Source of the DNA: Halomonas zincidurans B6
GTDB lineage: Bacteria > Pseudomonadota > Gammaproteobacteria > Pseudomonadales > Halomonadaceae
DNA length: 64,000 nt
Reading direction: 5' to 3'
Assembly: GCF_000731955.1 (NCBI RefSeq)
Contig: NZ_JNCK01000001.1
Location: 2,418,001-2,482,000, forward strand
Shown here: one piece after another, positions 43,444-54,926 of the stretch
Layout of the letters: every line of letters begins with the position of its first letter
How positions within the stretch are numbered: the stretch's first letter is position 1
Program-made: the position numbers and the translations under genes
Notes under the pieces: model-generated
The model's input: only the letters and a program-made list of their open reading frames with translations
What the model was told of the DNA's origin: nothing
The model's database searches: none

Positions 43444-43466
43444 GTGCGCGATGCCTGATGCCCCTG

Positions 43467-44135
43467 CTACGCCCCGCCACCTTCCTCGCGATGCGCGCCC
43501 GCCGCTGCGTGCCCCTCTCGCTCAAGCGCCGCCAGCGAACGATAGCCGCCCCATGACCGCGTAGCTGCCGTCAACAGGCAAGCCCCGGCAAAGACCAGCG
43601 CCAGCATTGGAAATGCCTGAGGCCATAGACAGAAGATCACGAAGGCCAGGATCGTCTCGGTACCCTCGGTGAGGCCGTCGAGATAGAAGAATGCCTTATG
43701 GGGAAAATTGGGCCGCTCGAGTCGATGCCGGGCGGCCATGATCGCAAAGGCCAGAAACGAGCTGCCGGTGCCGACGAAGGCAAATAGCAGTATCACCGCC
43801 GGCAGCGCATTGACGCTCGGCTCAGCCAGCGCGAAGCCGACCACCACGGCTGCGTAGAACAGGAAATCCAGCACGATATCGAGAAACCCCCCGGCATCGC
43901 TGCCCGCGCCAGCGTGACGGGCCAGCGCCCCGTCGAGACCGTCGGCCAGGCGATTGGCCAAGATCGCCACCAACGCCAGTCCATAAGCCTCGGCGGCCAA
44001 TAGCGGCATGGCCAGCATGCCGATCGCGAAGCCCCCCAATGTGACCTGCACGGGGCGCACCCGCCAACGCGCCAGCAACACCGCCCCGCGCTTCAGCGGC
44101 GCCTGGGACCAGGGCATCGTCCAGCGATCCAGCAT
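43467..44135 (-). CDS. CDP-alcohol phosphatidyltransferase family membrane protein
   Basis: A 222-aa integral membrane enzyme with about six helices. The family signature D-x2-D-G-x2-A-R-x8-G-x3-D-x3-D is intact in ADGLDGALARHAGAGSDAGG followed by FLDIVLD, at about residues 63-90. Members transfer a phosphoalcohol from a CDP-alcohol onto an acceptor alcohol. The acceptor is not evident; it is not an obvious PgsA or PssA by length or surroundings. The leader carries a duplicated ribosome-binding site. The C terminus is a charged tail rich in Ala/His/Glu/Gly. Confidence 0.83.
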   Translation of the reverse strand: MLDRWTMPWSQAPLKRGAVLLARWRVRPVQVTLGGFAIGMLAMPLLAAEAYGLALVAILANRLADGLDGALARHAGAGSDAGGFLDIVLDFLFYAAVVVGFALAEPSVNALPAVILLFAFVGTGSSFLAFAIMAARHRLERPNFPHKAFFYLDGLTEGTETILAFVIFCLWPQAFPMLALVFAGACLLTAATRSWGGYRSLAALEREGHAAAGAHREEGGGA

Positions 44136-44173
44136 CGTGTTTCTCCTCGGGATTCGTGTTTCTCCTCGGGATT
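44136..44173 (-). repeat. tandem 19-bp duplication carrying the ribosome-binding site
   Basis: A 19-base unit (CGTGTTTCTCCTCGGGATT on the plus strand) occurs at 44136-44154 and again at 44155-44173 with no spacer. Read on the minus strand each unit contains CGAGGAGAAAC, so the CDP-alcohol phosphatidyltransferase gene has two identical Shine-Dalgarno sites, one about 9 bases and one about 28 bases from the ATG. Confidence 0.9.
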
Positions 44174-44331
44174 AAAGTTGTTACGCCGCAGCAGGCGTTG
44201 ATTATCTCGACTCCCGGTCCAGCGTAGCGCTCGGCACCGTAGAGGACGGAAATTCGTGAGTCTTGAATGGAACGCGGTTCTCGACAACCACTCTGCATCC
44301 AAGGGCCGCTTTTGGCCACAACACCGGTCGG

Positions 44332-45525
44332 TCAGCCGGGAGCGGTGAGACGCCGCTCCCGTCGCCACAGCCAGGCGGCGGTACCCAGCGTCAGCCCCAG
44401 CACCAGCCAGGAAGCCACCACCACGCCGGGCCAGCCGGCGTCCTGCCAGAACGGCTCGAGATACAGCCCACCGAGACTCGCGCCCAGGTAATAGAACACC
44501 AGGTAGAGGGCCGAAGCCGTACCGCGGGCGACCCGCGCCTGACGCCCGACCCAGCTCGAGGCCATCGAGTGGCACAGGAAGAAACCGAAGGCATTGACGG
44601 TCAAACCCAGCAGAATCAGTGGCAAGGCCGGGTTCAGGGTCACCAGGCTGCCCAGCAGGAAGATCACGATACCCAGCATCATGCAGACCGGCTGCGACCA
44701 GCGTTGGGCGGCTCGCCCCGACAGCGCCGAGCCCAGCGTCCCGCCCAGGTAAGTGACGAAGATCATGCCCAGCCACTGCGTCGCCAGCGAATAGGGGGCA
44801 TCGCTCAAACGGAAGGTGATGTAGCTGTATTGATTGATGAAGATGAAGAAATTGAGCCCGCCGATCAGGTAGGCGCCAAGCAGCAGCGGGTTGCGCAGAT
44901 GCGCCGCCATGCCGCCCAGCGCCACGTCGAGGCGCAGCGAGACCGGCTTGAAATTGCGCGCCGGCGGCAGCAGTCGCCAGAATACGATCAGACATGCCAG
45001 GCTGACGATGCCCACGGTCACGAAGCTCGCCTGCCAGCCACCGTATTCACCGGCGAAGCCGCCCAGTACGCGGCCGCCGATTCCACCCAGGGTATTGGCG
45101 CTGATATACAGCCCCACCGCCAGCATCAAGGCGCGCCTGTCGAACTCGTCGCCCATCCAGGCGATCGCCACCGCCGGCAAGCCGCCGAGCACCAACCCTT
45201 GCACGGCCCGCAATACCAGCAGACTGGCGAAGTTGGGTACCAGCGGCAGCAGCAGCGAACACAGCGCCGACAACAGCAGCGTGATACGCATGATCGCGCC
45301 GCGTCCGATGGCGTCCGACAGCGGCCCGTAGATCAACAGCGAGATCGCCAGGGTCAGTGTCGACACGCCCATCACCATGGCGCTGGCCAGGGTCGAGACA
45401 TCGAAGGCCTGGCGCAGATCGGGAAGCAACGGCTGTGCGGCGTACAGATTGACGAATACCGTGAACGAGCCCAGGCACAACGCCAGAGTGGCTCGCCACC
45501 AGGCGCGGGTATGCGCTTCGATCAT
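44332..45525 (-). CDS. MFS permease (YnfM-like, DHA1 12-helix type)
   Basis: A 397-aa transporter with 12 predicted helices. The N terminus reads TRAWWRATLALCLGSFTVFVNLYAAQPLLPDL, and motif A-like IYGPLSDAIGRGAIMRITLLL falls at about residues 65-85. The FLLGSLVTLNP and VNAFGFFLCHSMASSWVGRQA blocks resemble the YnfM group, whose substrates are unknown. ATG 45525 has TTGAGGAGAACGCC just upstream; the longer frame from 45570 is not supported. The 5' end and leader are duplicated 2.66 kb away at 42751-42953. It lies 153 bases downstream of the DUF1266 gene on the same strand. Confidence 0.85.
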   Translation of the reverse strand: MIEAHTRAWWRATLALCLGSFTVFVNLYAAQPLLPDLRQAFDVSTLASAMVMGVSTLTLAISLLIYGPLSDAIGRGAIMRITLLLSALCSLLLPLVPNFASLLVLRAVQGLVLGGLPAVAIAWMGDEFDRRALMLAVGLYISANTLGGIGGRVLGGFAGEYGGWQASFVTVGIVSLACLIVFWRLLPPARNFKPVSLRLDVALGGMAAHLRNPLLLGAYLIGGLNFFIFINQYSYITFRLSDAPYSLATQWLGMIFVTYLGGTLGSALSGRAAQRWSQPVCMMLGIVIFLLGSLVTLNPALPLILLGLTVNAFGFFLCHSMASSWVGRQARVARGTASALYLVFYYLGASLGGLYLEPFWQDAGWPGVVVASWLVLGLTLGTAAWLWRRERRLTAPG

Positions 45526-45678
45526 GGCGTTCTCCTCAAGATGCCACCATGATCGCGCATCGCCGATCATCCGCCAAGCTCACCATCCGCCAAATAGCGC
45601 TTCGACATCATTACCTTATCTGCGTGGAGCGCCATTGTCGCCGGTGCTCCTCAAGCGCCATTGCCCCGCCCCCATGGG

Positions 45679-48135
45679 CTAGTGCAGCGCATGCGCGTCG
45701 CCGGGCAGCGTATCGACATGCAGCGGCGCCCAATGACGTGGACTCGCGCCTGGAAAGTCCAGGCTGGCCCAGCTTCCCGCCAACGGCGGCGCGCCACTTA
45801 GCCAGGCCGCCAACGCCTGGCCGAAGCCATCGAGCAACGTGGCACGTTCCTCGGTTTCGCCCATGAAGAAGGAAAAGCCGGCGTAGAGCCCCTGGGCATA
45901 CCCGCGCCAGTTGCCGTAATGCTGCTGGGCCAGGCGCAGAGCGCCATCGAGCCGGGCGCTGAAGTCGCCGGCATTCAGCCAGCCCAGGCAACGCCCTGCC
46001 ACCGCCAGATCCACGGCCTGGGCGATGTCCCAGGCGGCCATGTCGGTATCGTTGCAACCGGCGTCGTTGTCGCGCACCCGCCGCAACCGCAGCAGATGAT
46101 TGCGCGCCTCCTCGTCGCAGTCGCCGGACTCGAGGATGGCGATCTCCTCCTCGAGCCGAGGTCGGTTGAGGGTATAGGGCGCATAGTTGATCTGGTACTC
46201 CTGACGATCACCCGCCTCGAGCAGGAAATTCAGGAAGTCGCCGAGCTCGCTGGCGCCATGCAATGCATACTGCTCCTCGAGCCACTGGGCGGTGGCCTCG
46301 CGCTCGGCGCGTCCCTCGGGTTGCGGTTCGGTCCAGACCCCGGGGTTGAGCGGACCCGCCAACGCCAGTGCGGTGAAGCGCGACAGCGTCGGCCGCGGGC
46401 CGGGCTCCTGCCACGCGACCTGCCGCCAGTCGAGCCAGTGAAAGAGACTGCCCGGGTCGTCGCGATGCCAGCGTATCTCGTGCACCAGGTCGTCGTCGGG
46501 CAGCTCCGGCAATGCCGCCTCCCAGGCCGCCCAGGCATCTAAAAGACGCCGCGAATCGGGATAGAAGCGACACAGCACGCCCCGCAGCGACTCGGTGAGC
46601 GCCTGCAAACCCGCCGTATCGAAGTCGCCGCTGTCACCGGCCATCAGCAGGTAGAAAGCATACTTCTCGGCCATGTGGATCGTTGCCGCATGGCGCACGC
46701 ACCGCTTGAGCGCATCGCGCATCGCCACGGCGTCCTCGGGCGGACGCCCGAACGGCGTGGTCACCGCCGGCAGCGCGCCATGGGCGGCATCGGCGGCGAG
46801 CTGGTTAAGGTGATGCGCCTGAGCGGGGAGCCAGAAACGAGCCAACCCGGCCACCCCCTCGTCGGGCAGCAGGCCGAGGGTCTCGTGCAGATAGCGCCGC
46901 ACGTCCTTGCGTCGCGGCTCGTCGATGACGGGCGTCACACCCTGACGGTAGAGTAGATCCGGCTCGCGCAGCGAAGCCAGGGCCAGCAACCAGTGGCGCG
47001 CATCGCGTCGCCAGCCGCGCAGAAACTGCCCGGCGGCTTGTCGCTGGGCGTCGTCGAACAGTCCCTGAAGCGGCACCTGCCAGGGGCTCAGCGGCGAATG
47101 CAGCAGCACATGCCAGTCGGCCGCGTGGCTGGCCAGCCTGTCGCGCCCTTCGAACAGGCTGTGGCCACGCTGGTAGGCCAGCGTCACGGCTGTCCAGTCG
47201 CTGTAGCGACGCATCAACAGATCGCCGGCATGCGCCGCGAACGACTCGGCTTCGTCGGCCTCCAGCCAACCCAGCGTGGCGCCGGCATAGGCCAGGTCGA
47301 CCAGCCGCAGCCAATCCCAGGCCGCCCACTCGAGCGGCTCGCCGCGTTCGAGAAAGCCCCTCAGCACACGTCCGTAGCGACGCTGTTCGCCGAGTCCAGC
47401 AAGCCAGGCCTTGCGCGCCTCGGCATCCATCTCGACCAGCCGTTCGGCATCGATGTCCCAGGCATAGCGTTGACCCTGTGCGCCCAGCCACAACAGCACC
47501 CGGATCAACTCGTCACGATCGCCAATCTGCCAGCCGCGATCGAGCCAGGCCTCGACATCCGGCCAGTCGAGCTCTCTACTTGGTGGCGATTCAAGCAGCG
47601 GCGCGAAAGCCGCACGCAGCCGCCAGGCAGGATGCGTCTGCGCCCAGTGCGCGCCCCGCGGGCGGTGTTCCAGCGTGGCGGCCAACAGCTCCCAGGTGAT
47701 CCCCTCGCCATCGCGTTCGAGTTGCGACAAGGCTTCGCCGCTCTGGGCGAAAATTTCATCGCCATGCACCCAGCCGCTCTCGAGACGCGTGCGCCGCAGC
47801 GCCGCCAGCCAGTCGTCGAGCGTGGCGTGATTGCGCTGGATCGCCCCGGCCAGCTCGGCCAGCCAGGCTTCCGCGCGATCCGCCGTCAGCCAGCCGGCTG
47901 ACTGCGCCAGCGCGATGAGTTCGAGCGCGGTCAATCGCACCTGCGGATCGGCCCGTTCGGTGCCGCCCGGGAATGCCTCGAGCAAGCGCCAGCCCAGTTC
48001 GCCGCGCTCGGCAACGCCCAATTGCGCGAGCCGTTCGGCGGCCAGCGTCGGATCGAGCGACGCCGGTTCGGGATCGAACGCCCAGCCGCACAGCACCAAT
48101 TGTTGAGCCCACCAGGCATGGAGTGGATCGGCCAA
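45679..48135 (-). CDS. large DUF1266-type protein with three internal repeats
   Basis: An 818-aa soluble protein without signal peptide or membrane helix. Two clear DUF1266-like units are at residues about 270-330 (EWAAWDWLRLVDLAYAGATLGWL ... RRYSDWTAVTLAYQRG) and 699-760 (MAAWDIAQAVDLAVAGRCLGWL ... QHYGNWRGYAQGLYAG). A weaker third sits near 67-118 (TALELIALAQSAGWLTADRAEAWL ... ATLDDWLAALRR). E. coli YbeU/YbeR contain this domain, whose function is unknown. The size and repeats are unusual. It is unusually rich in Trp, Leu and Ala and negatively charged, suggesting a cytoplasmic binding protein. The start has GAGGTG upstream. Confidence 0.68.
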   Translation of the reverse strand: MADPLHAWWAQQLVLCGWAFDPEPASLDPTLAAERLAQLGVAERGELGWRLLEAFPGGTERADPQVRLTALELIALAQSAGWLTADRAEAWLAELAGAIQRNHATLDDWLAALRRTRLESGWVHGDEIFAQSGEALSQLERDGEGITWELLAATLEHRPRGAHWAQTHPAWRLRAAFAPLLESPPSRELDWPDVEAWLDRGWQIGDRDELIRVLLWLGAQGQRYAWDIDAERLVEMDAEARKAWLAGLGEQRRYGRVLRGFLERGEPLEWAAWDWLRLVDLAYAGATLGWLEADEAESFAAHAGDLLMRRYSDWTAVTLAYQRGHSLFEGRDRLASHAADWHVLLHSPLSPWQVPLQGLFDDAQRQAAGQFLRGWRRDARHWLLALASLREPDLLYRQGVTPVIDEPRRKDVRRYLHETLGLLPDEGVAGLARFWLPAQAHHLNQLAADAAHGALPAVTTPFGRPPEDAVAMRDALKRCVRHAATIHMAEKYAFYLLMAGDSGDFDTAGLQALTESLRGVLCRFYPDSRRLLDAWAAWEAALPELPDDDLVHEIRWHRDDPGSLFHWLDWRQVAWQEPGPRPTLSRFTALALAGPLNPGVWTEPQPEGRAEREATAQWLEEQYALHGASELGDFLNFLLEAGDRQEYQINYAPYTLNRPRLEEEIAILESGDCDEEARNHLLRLRRVRDNDAGCNDTDMAAWDIAQAVDLAVAGRCLGWLNAGDFSARLDGALRLAQQHYGNWRGYAQGLYAGFSFFMGETEERATLLDGFGQALAAWLSGAPPLAGSWASLDFPGASPRHWAPLHVDTLPGDAHALH

Positions 48136-48322
48136 GGGACACCTCTATCGCTGACGAACGGAAACCGGGCGAGATAGTGTACCGGAAAAGCGTGCTTTAC
48201 ACCGATGCCCTGTGTACGCGCCCAGACCATGTCTGAAAATACTTGGCGAAGTGTTTTAAATATCGCACACTGCGTAAAACATGGTCCCCAAGCATTCGCC
48301 TGTCCATTTCTGGAGCTCCGTC

Positions 48323-49771
48323 ATGGCATCAACCCTCCCCGACTTCCTGACCCCCAAGGCCTACATCGCCGGTCAGTGGCGCGATGCGGCCAGCCATTTC
48401 CCGGTCAGCAATCCCGCCAATGGCGAGGTTCTCGCCGAGATACCCGACCTGGACGCCGACGCCGCGCGCGAGGCGATCGCCGCCGCCGAGTCGGCCTGGC
48501 CGGCGTGGCGGCGGCTGCCAGCCAAGCAACGTGCCACCCTGCTGCGGACGTGGTTCGAACTGATCATCGCCCATCAGGAGCAATTGGCCCGGTTAATGAC
48601 CTTCGAACAGGGCAAGCCACTCGTCGAATCACGCGGCGAGGTCGGCTACGGCGCCGCCTTCGTCGAATATTACGCCGAGGAGGCCAAGCGCATCGCCGGC
48701 GAGACGTTGCCCGGCCATGGCGCCGACAAGCGCATCCTGGTGTTTCGCGAACCGGTGGGCGTGGTCGCGGCGATCACGCCCTGGAACTTTCCGCTGGCGA
48801 TGATCACCCGCAAGTGCGCGCCGGCGCTGGCCGCTGGTTGCCCGGTGGTCGTCAAGCCGGCCGAGGCGACACCGCTGACCGCGCTGGCGCTGGCCGGCCT
48901 GGCCGAGCGCGCCGGGCTGCCGGCCGGGGTGTTCAACGTGGTGACCGCGTCGCGTCCCGCGGCCATCGGCGAGGTACTGACCACCGACCCGCGGGTGCGC
49001 AAGGTCTCGTTCACCGGCTCGACGCCGGTCGGCAAACGGCTGTTGGCGCAATGCGCCGGGAGCGTCAAGAAGGTGTCCATGGAACTTGGCGGCAATGCGC
49101 CGTTCATCGTTTTCGACGATGCCGACCTGGATGCCGCGGTGGAAGGCGCCATTGCCTCCAAGTTCCGCAACTCAGGACAGACCTGCGTGTGCACGAATCG
49201 CTTGCTGGTACAGGCCAATGTGTACGACGCTTTCCTAGACAAGCTGGCCAAGCGCGTCGGTCAGCTAAGGGTCGGTAACGGTCTGGAGGACGACGTGGTT
49301 CAAGGACCGCTGATCAATGCCGCGGCGGTGAGCAAGGTCGAAGCGCACATCGGCGATGCGCTCGACAAGGGCGCACGGCTGATCTGCGGCGGCGCGCGCC
49401 ATGCCCTGGGCGGCAGGTTCTTTCAGCCCACCGTGCTCGCCGATGTGACGGCCGAAATGCGGGTCGCGGGCGAGGAAACCTTCGGCCCGCTGGCGCCGGT
49501 CTTCCGCTTCGAACATGATGAGGAGGCCATCGCCATGGCCAACGCCACCGAGTTTGGCCTCGCCGCCTATTTCTATGCGCGTGACTACCGACGCATCTGG
49601 CACGTCATGGAACAGCTGGAATACGGCATGGTAGCCGTCAACGAGGGCCTGCTCTCGACCGAACTGGCGCCGTTCGGCGGCGTCAAGGAATCGGGCCTCG
49701 GGCGTGAGGGATCGCGTCACGGGCTCGAAGACTTTACCGAACTGAAGTACGTCTGCGTCGGTGGACTGTGA
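48323..49771 (+). CDS. gabD: succinate-semialdehyde dehydrogenase
   Basis: A 482-aa NAD(P)-dependent aldehyde dehydrogenase of GabD type. It has ITPWNFPLAMITRKCAPALAAGC, the SFTGSTPVGKRLL cofactor loop, the catalytic Glu in SMELGGNAPFIVFDDAD, and the catalytic Cys in FRNSGQTCVCTNRLL; the second Cys in TCVC is typical of SSADH. It converts succinate semialdehyde to succinate after GabT. ATG 48323 (MASTLPDFL) is preferred over 48281 because GGAG precedes it and the family N terminus begins there. gabT follows after 208 bases; the gap contains no gene and may hold a separate promoter. With GbuA it would complete arginine to succinate. Confidence 0.93.
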   Translation: MASTLPDFLTPKAYIAGQWRDAASHFPVSNPANGEVLAEIPDLDADAAREAIAAAESAWPAWRRLPAKQRATLLRTWFELIIAHQEQLARLMTFEQGKPLVESRGEVGYGAAFVEYYAEEAKRIAGETLPGHGADKRILVFREPVGVVAAITPWNFPLAMITRKCAPALAAGCPVVVKPAEATPLTALALAGLAERAGLPAGVFNVVTASRPAAIGEVLTTDPRVRKVSFTGSTPVGKRLLAQCAGSVKKVSMELGGNAPFIVFDDADLDAAVEGAIASKFRNSGQTCVCTNRLLVQANVYDAFLDKLAKRVGQLRVGNGLEDDVVQGPLINAAAVSKVEAHIGDALDKGARLICGGARHALGGRFFQPTVLADVTAEMRVAGEETFGPLAPVFRFEHDEEAIAMANATEFGLAAYFYARDYRRIWHVMEQLEYGMVAVNEGLLSTELAPFGGVKESGLGREGSRHGLEDFTELKYVCVGGL

Positions 49772-49979
49772 TCAATAGCCCAAGGAACGCTGGATAAATA
49801 GGCGAGCGGGCTGGGCGCCCCCAAGTAAAGCGCAAGGCGTACGGAGCACAGGAACCGGAGCATATGGGTTATATGTGAGGATTCCGACGGTCCGACGCTT
49901 CGGCACCGCACAACGCAGCGATTTGCCCGCGCAGACATTTATGTAGTGTTCCCTAACGCCTTGCACAAGGAGGCCATGC

Positions 49980-51278
49980 ATGAATAACGCTCAGCTCAAC
50001 GAACTCAAGACACGCTATGTCGCCAACGGTGCCGCCAGTCCGGCGGAGCACTTCGCCGCTCGCGCCGAGAACGCCGAAGTCTGGGATGCCGACGGCAAGC
50101 GTTTCATCGACTTCGCCGGCGGCATCGGGGTGCTCAACATCGGCCATCGCCATCCCAAGGTGGTCGAGGCGGTCAAGGCCCAGCTCGACAAGGTGATGCA
50201 TACCTGCCAGACCGTCATGCCCTATGAAGGCTACGTGAAGGTGGCCGAGAAGCTCAGCCAGATCACCCCGGTGCGTGGCCACGCCAAGGTCATGCTGGCC
50301 AATTCCGGCGCCGAAGCGCTGGAAAACGCCGTCAAGATCGCCCGTGCCGCGACCGGCCGCAACAACATCATCTGCTTCGACGGCGGTTATCACGGCCGGA
50401 CCTTCATGACCATGGCCATGAACGGCAAGGTCGCGCCCTACCAGAGCGACTTCGGCAGCATGCCGGGCAACGTGTTCCGCGCCCCGTATCCGGTAGCGTA
50501 TCACGGCGTCAGCGAGGACGAAGCGCTGCGCGGCCTGAAGATGGCGCTCAAGACCGACGCCAATCCCAGGGACACCGCGGCGGTGGTCATCGAGCCGGTG
50601 CTCGGCGAAGGCGGTTTCTACGCCGCACCGGCGAGCTTTCTGAAGAAGGTCCGCGAGATCTGCGACGAGCATGGCATGCTGATGATCGTCGACGAGGTGC
50701 AATCGGGCTTCGGGCGTACCGGCAAGCTGTTCGCCATCGAACACAGCGGCGTGGAGCCGGACATCATCACCATGGCCAAGAGCATGGCGGACGGCATGCC
50801 GATCTCGGCCGTCGTCGGCACCGACAAGCACATGGACGCGTCCGGCGGTAATTCGCTGGGCGGCACCTACACCGGCAGCCCGGTTTCCTGCGCGGCGACC
50901 CTGGCGGTGCTCGAGGTCTTCGAGCAGGAGAACATCCTCGCCAAGAGCCAGGCGCTGGGCGACAAGCTGGCCAAGCGCTTCGCCACCTGGCAGCAGCAGT
51001 TCGACTGTATCGACAATCCTCGCAACATGGGCGCCATGGCGGCCTTCGAGCTGGTTTCCGACAAGGCCAACCATACGCCGGATGCCGAGCTGACCGGGGC
51101 GCTGTGCAAGAAGGCCCGCGAGAAAGGGCTGATCCTGCTGTCCTGCGGCATGTACGGCAACACCATCCGCTTTCTGATGCCGGTTACCATCCAGGACGAG
51201 GTGCTCGAGGAAGGCCTGGGGATCCTCGAATCGGCACTCAGCGAGTTGGTCGGCAACAAAAGCGCCGCGACCGCCTGA
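49980..51278 (+). CDS. gabT: 4-aminobutyrate aminotransferase
   Basis: A 432-aa class III aminotransferase. It shows the PLP contacts NSGAEALENAVKIAR and GGYHGRTFMTMAMNG, the cofactor Asp in MLMIVDEVQSGFGRTGKLFA, the Schiff-base Lys in IITMAKSMADGMPISAVVG and the late LGGTYTGSPVSCAATLAVL. It transfers the amino group of GABA to 2-oxoglutarate. CAAGGAGG lies 8 bases upstream of the ATG. It follows gabD and is closed by a strong terminator. GABA would come from guanidinobutyrase in this same window. Confidence 0.94.
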   Translation: MNNAQLNELKTRYVANGAASPAEHFAARAENAEVWDADGKRFIDFAGGIGVLNIGHRHPKVVEAVKAQLDKVMHTCQTVMPYEGYVKVAEKLSQITPVRGHAKVMLANSGAEALENAVKIARAATGRNNIICFDGGYHGRTFMTMAMNGKVAPYQSDFGSMPGNVFRAPYPVAYHGVSEDEALRGLKMALKTDANPRDTAAVVIEPVLGEGGFYAAPASFLKKVREICDEHGMLMIVDEVQSGFGRTGKLFAIEHSGVEPDIITMAKSMADGMPISAVVGTDKHMDASGGNSLGGTYTGSPVSCAATLAVLEVFEQENILAKSQALGDKLAKRFATWQQQFDCIDNPRNMGAMAAFELVSDKANHTPDAELTGALCKKAREKGLILLSCGMYGNTIRFLMPVTIQDEVLEEGLGILESALSELVGNKSAATA

Positions 51279-51317
51279 TAGTCGCGGCCGTGCTGGCCGG
51301 ATATCAAGTCCCAAGAA

Positions 51318-51345
51318 AAGCGCCCCGCTTTCAAGCGGGGCGCTT
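51318..51345. terminator. bidirectional terminator between gabT and the catalase gene
   Basis: Arms AAGCGCCCCGCTT (51318-51330) and its exact complement (51333-51345) form a 13-bp stem, A-rich before (AAGAAAA) and T-rich after (CTATTT). It serves the two convergent genes. Confidence 0.82.
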
Positions 51346-51379
51346 CTATTTCAGCGATTGCAGCCTCGTCAGCTGGCGA

Positions 51380-53530
<2,151 letters not shown>

Positions 53531-53773
53531 TATCAAACTCTCCTCGTTTGCTGGAATGGCTCCACCCACTTTCAAGTCACCGCCGAACATGGCCTATCGG
53601 TTCCATGACTTTCCGTTCGGCGGCGTTGTGTCGTCCTGCCTTTTTCGTTTGCCTTGTAGAAGATAGACACGATGACCCGGGCAGCGCAAACCGCTCCGGC
53701 ACCTATTTGGCCCGATGATGACAGCGTCGGACGAGAGCCAGTCCCGGCTGATGCCCAGTCGGCGTCGTTGCCG

Positions 53774-54016
53774 TCAGCCCTTGCGCAGCTTGGCGACGAT
53801 CCACAGCAGCACTACGGCGCCCACCGTGGCGGTTACCAGCGAACCGATGATTCCGGTAGAGGCTAGACCGATAAGCCGAAACAGCAGCCCGCCGAGCACC
53901 GCGCCGACGATCCCCACACCGATATTGCCGAAGATGCCGAAGCCGCCACCGCGCATGACATTGCCTGCAATCCAGCCGGCCAGACCGCCGATGATCAACC
54001 ACAGAATCAGACCCAT
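53774..54016 (-). CDS. GlsB/YeaQ/YmgE family small membrane protein
   Basis: An 80-aa, Gly-rich membrane protein with three hydrophobic segments. The family pattern is visible in WLIIGGLAGWIAGNVMRGGGFGIFGNIGVGIVGAVLGG. Such transglycosylase-associated-domain proteins are stress-induced in many bacteria; the biochemical role is not established. ATG 54016 has GGGAGTCCTGG upstream; an in-frame ATG at 54034 is less likely. The 243-base gap to the catalase start holds no other gene. Confidence 0.88.
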   Translation of the reverse strand: MGLILWLIIGGLAGWIAGNVMRGGGFGIFGNIGVGIVGAVLGGLLFRLIGLASTGIIGSLVTATVGAVVLLWIVAKLRKG

Positions 54017-54076
54017 ATCCAGGACTCCCTTCACTTTTTCTATCGAAATGGCTCACCCAGACTGCCACAGCGGAGC

Positions 54077-54625
54077 TCAGAATGACGAGCCGGGTCGGGT
54101 GAGAAAGGCTTGCTCATCGGGTGTCGAGGAACGCCCGAGTATCGCGTTACGATGTGGATAGCGACCGAATCGGGCAATGATCTCGTGATGTCGCCGCTCG
54201 AACTTGAGGTTCTCCTCGAGCCCCGGCTGGGTGAAAAGCCGCAGCGCCTCGTCATGGATGACCAGCGATTCGCTGTGCATATAGGGCATGTACAAGAAGG
54301 CGCGCTGAGCGATCTCAAGATGCCGGTCAGCGCCTTGGGCCACCGCGACTTGGGCCAGGGCGAGCGCCTGCGGATCCTGCGCGAACGCCTGCGGCCGGTC
54401 GCGATGGAGATTGCGCGAAAACTGGTCGAGCAGCAGGATTTCCGCCAACCGCCCCTGCGGCGACTCACGCCAGGCCCAGAGTTCATTGGCCCTGGCCGCC
54501 TCATGCAACGCCGCGAAACGATCGCCGATGTGCCGGTCGAGCCGCGCATCCTTGGCGAACCACTGCTTGGCGCCCAGGGTTTCGAACCAGAAACTCAATA
54601 CCCGCTGTGCTGACGTCTCGGCCAT
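54077..54625 (-). CDS. DUF924 family protein
   Basis: A 182-aa soluble alpha-helical protein matching DUF924. It has VLSFWFETLGAKQWFAKDARLD at the start, then GRLAEILLLDQFSRNLHRDRPQAFAQDP, the most conserved block, and RAFLYMPYMHSESLVIHDEALRLF, ending with GRYPHRNAILGRSSTPDEQAFL. The family has no agreed function; it is TPR-like in helix content. It lies 60 bases upstream of the GlsB-type gene on the same strand and may be co-transcribed with it. Confidence 0.88.
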   Translation of the reverse strand: MAETSAQRVLSFWFETLGAKQWFAKDARLDRHIGDRFAALHEAARANELWAWRESPQGRLAEILLLDQFSRNLHRDRPQAFAQDPQALALAQVAVAQGADRHLEIAQRAFLYMPYMHSESLVIHDEALRLFTQPGLEENLKFERRHHEIIARFGRYPHRNAILGRSSTPDEQAFLTRPGSSF

Positions 54626-54926
54626 GCTGACTCCCGTATCGCAATTTGCGTTGCCCGCCCGGGCTCGTTAGCGGCCGACGCGACCCTGTCAGCCAGGCAC
54701 CCGTCCTTAGCATAGCCGCTGAGAGGCGATAGCTGTAACGGTGACTCACGCATGCCTGAAAGGATCGCGCTGAGGCGAACCATTACAGGCCCAAGCCGAC
54801 ATTATCAGAGTTATGTCCGACAAATGGCTAATGGAAGAACACGCTCATGTACTTATACTTTAGTTCAGCCGTGAGCTGCAGCGGAGCCTGTCGCGCTCGT
54901 CAAGCCATCCAAGGATTCTTCAACCT
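54626..54926. other. 301-base divergent intergenic region
   Basis: It separates the DUF924 gene from the sodium:solute symporter. I see no gene: short frames here have no start context or family features. A locally AT-rich section near 54836-54866 (ACACGCTCATGTACTTATACT and following) may hold the symporter promoter. No hairpin or repeat stands out. Confidence 0.4.

Noticed and set aside
43162..43458. Small Pro/Ser/Cys-rich frame in repeat copy B
   Set aside because: The same stretch recurs as copy A with indels that do not preserve frame, so it is non-coding repeat.
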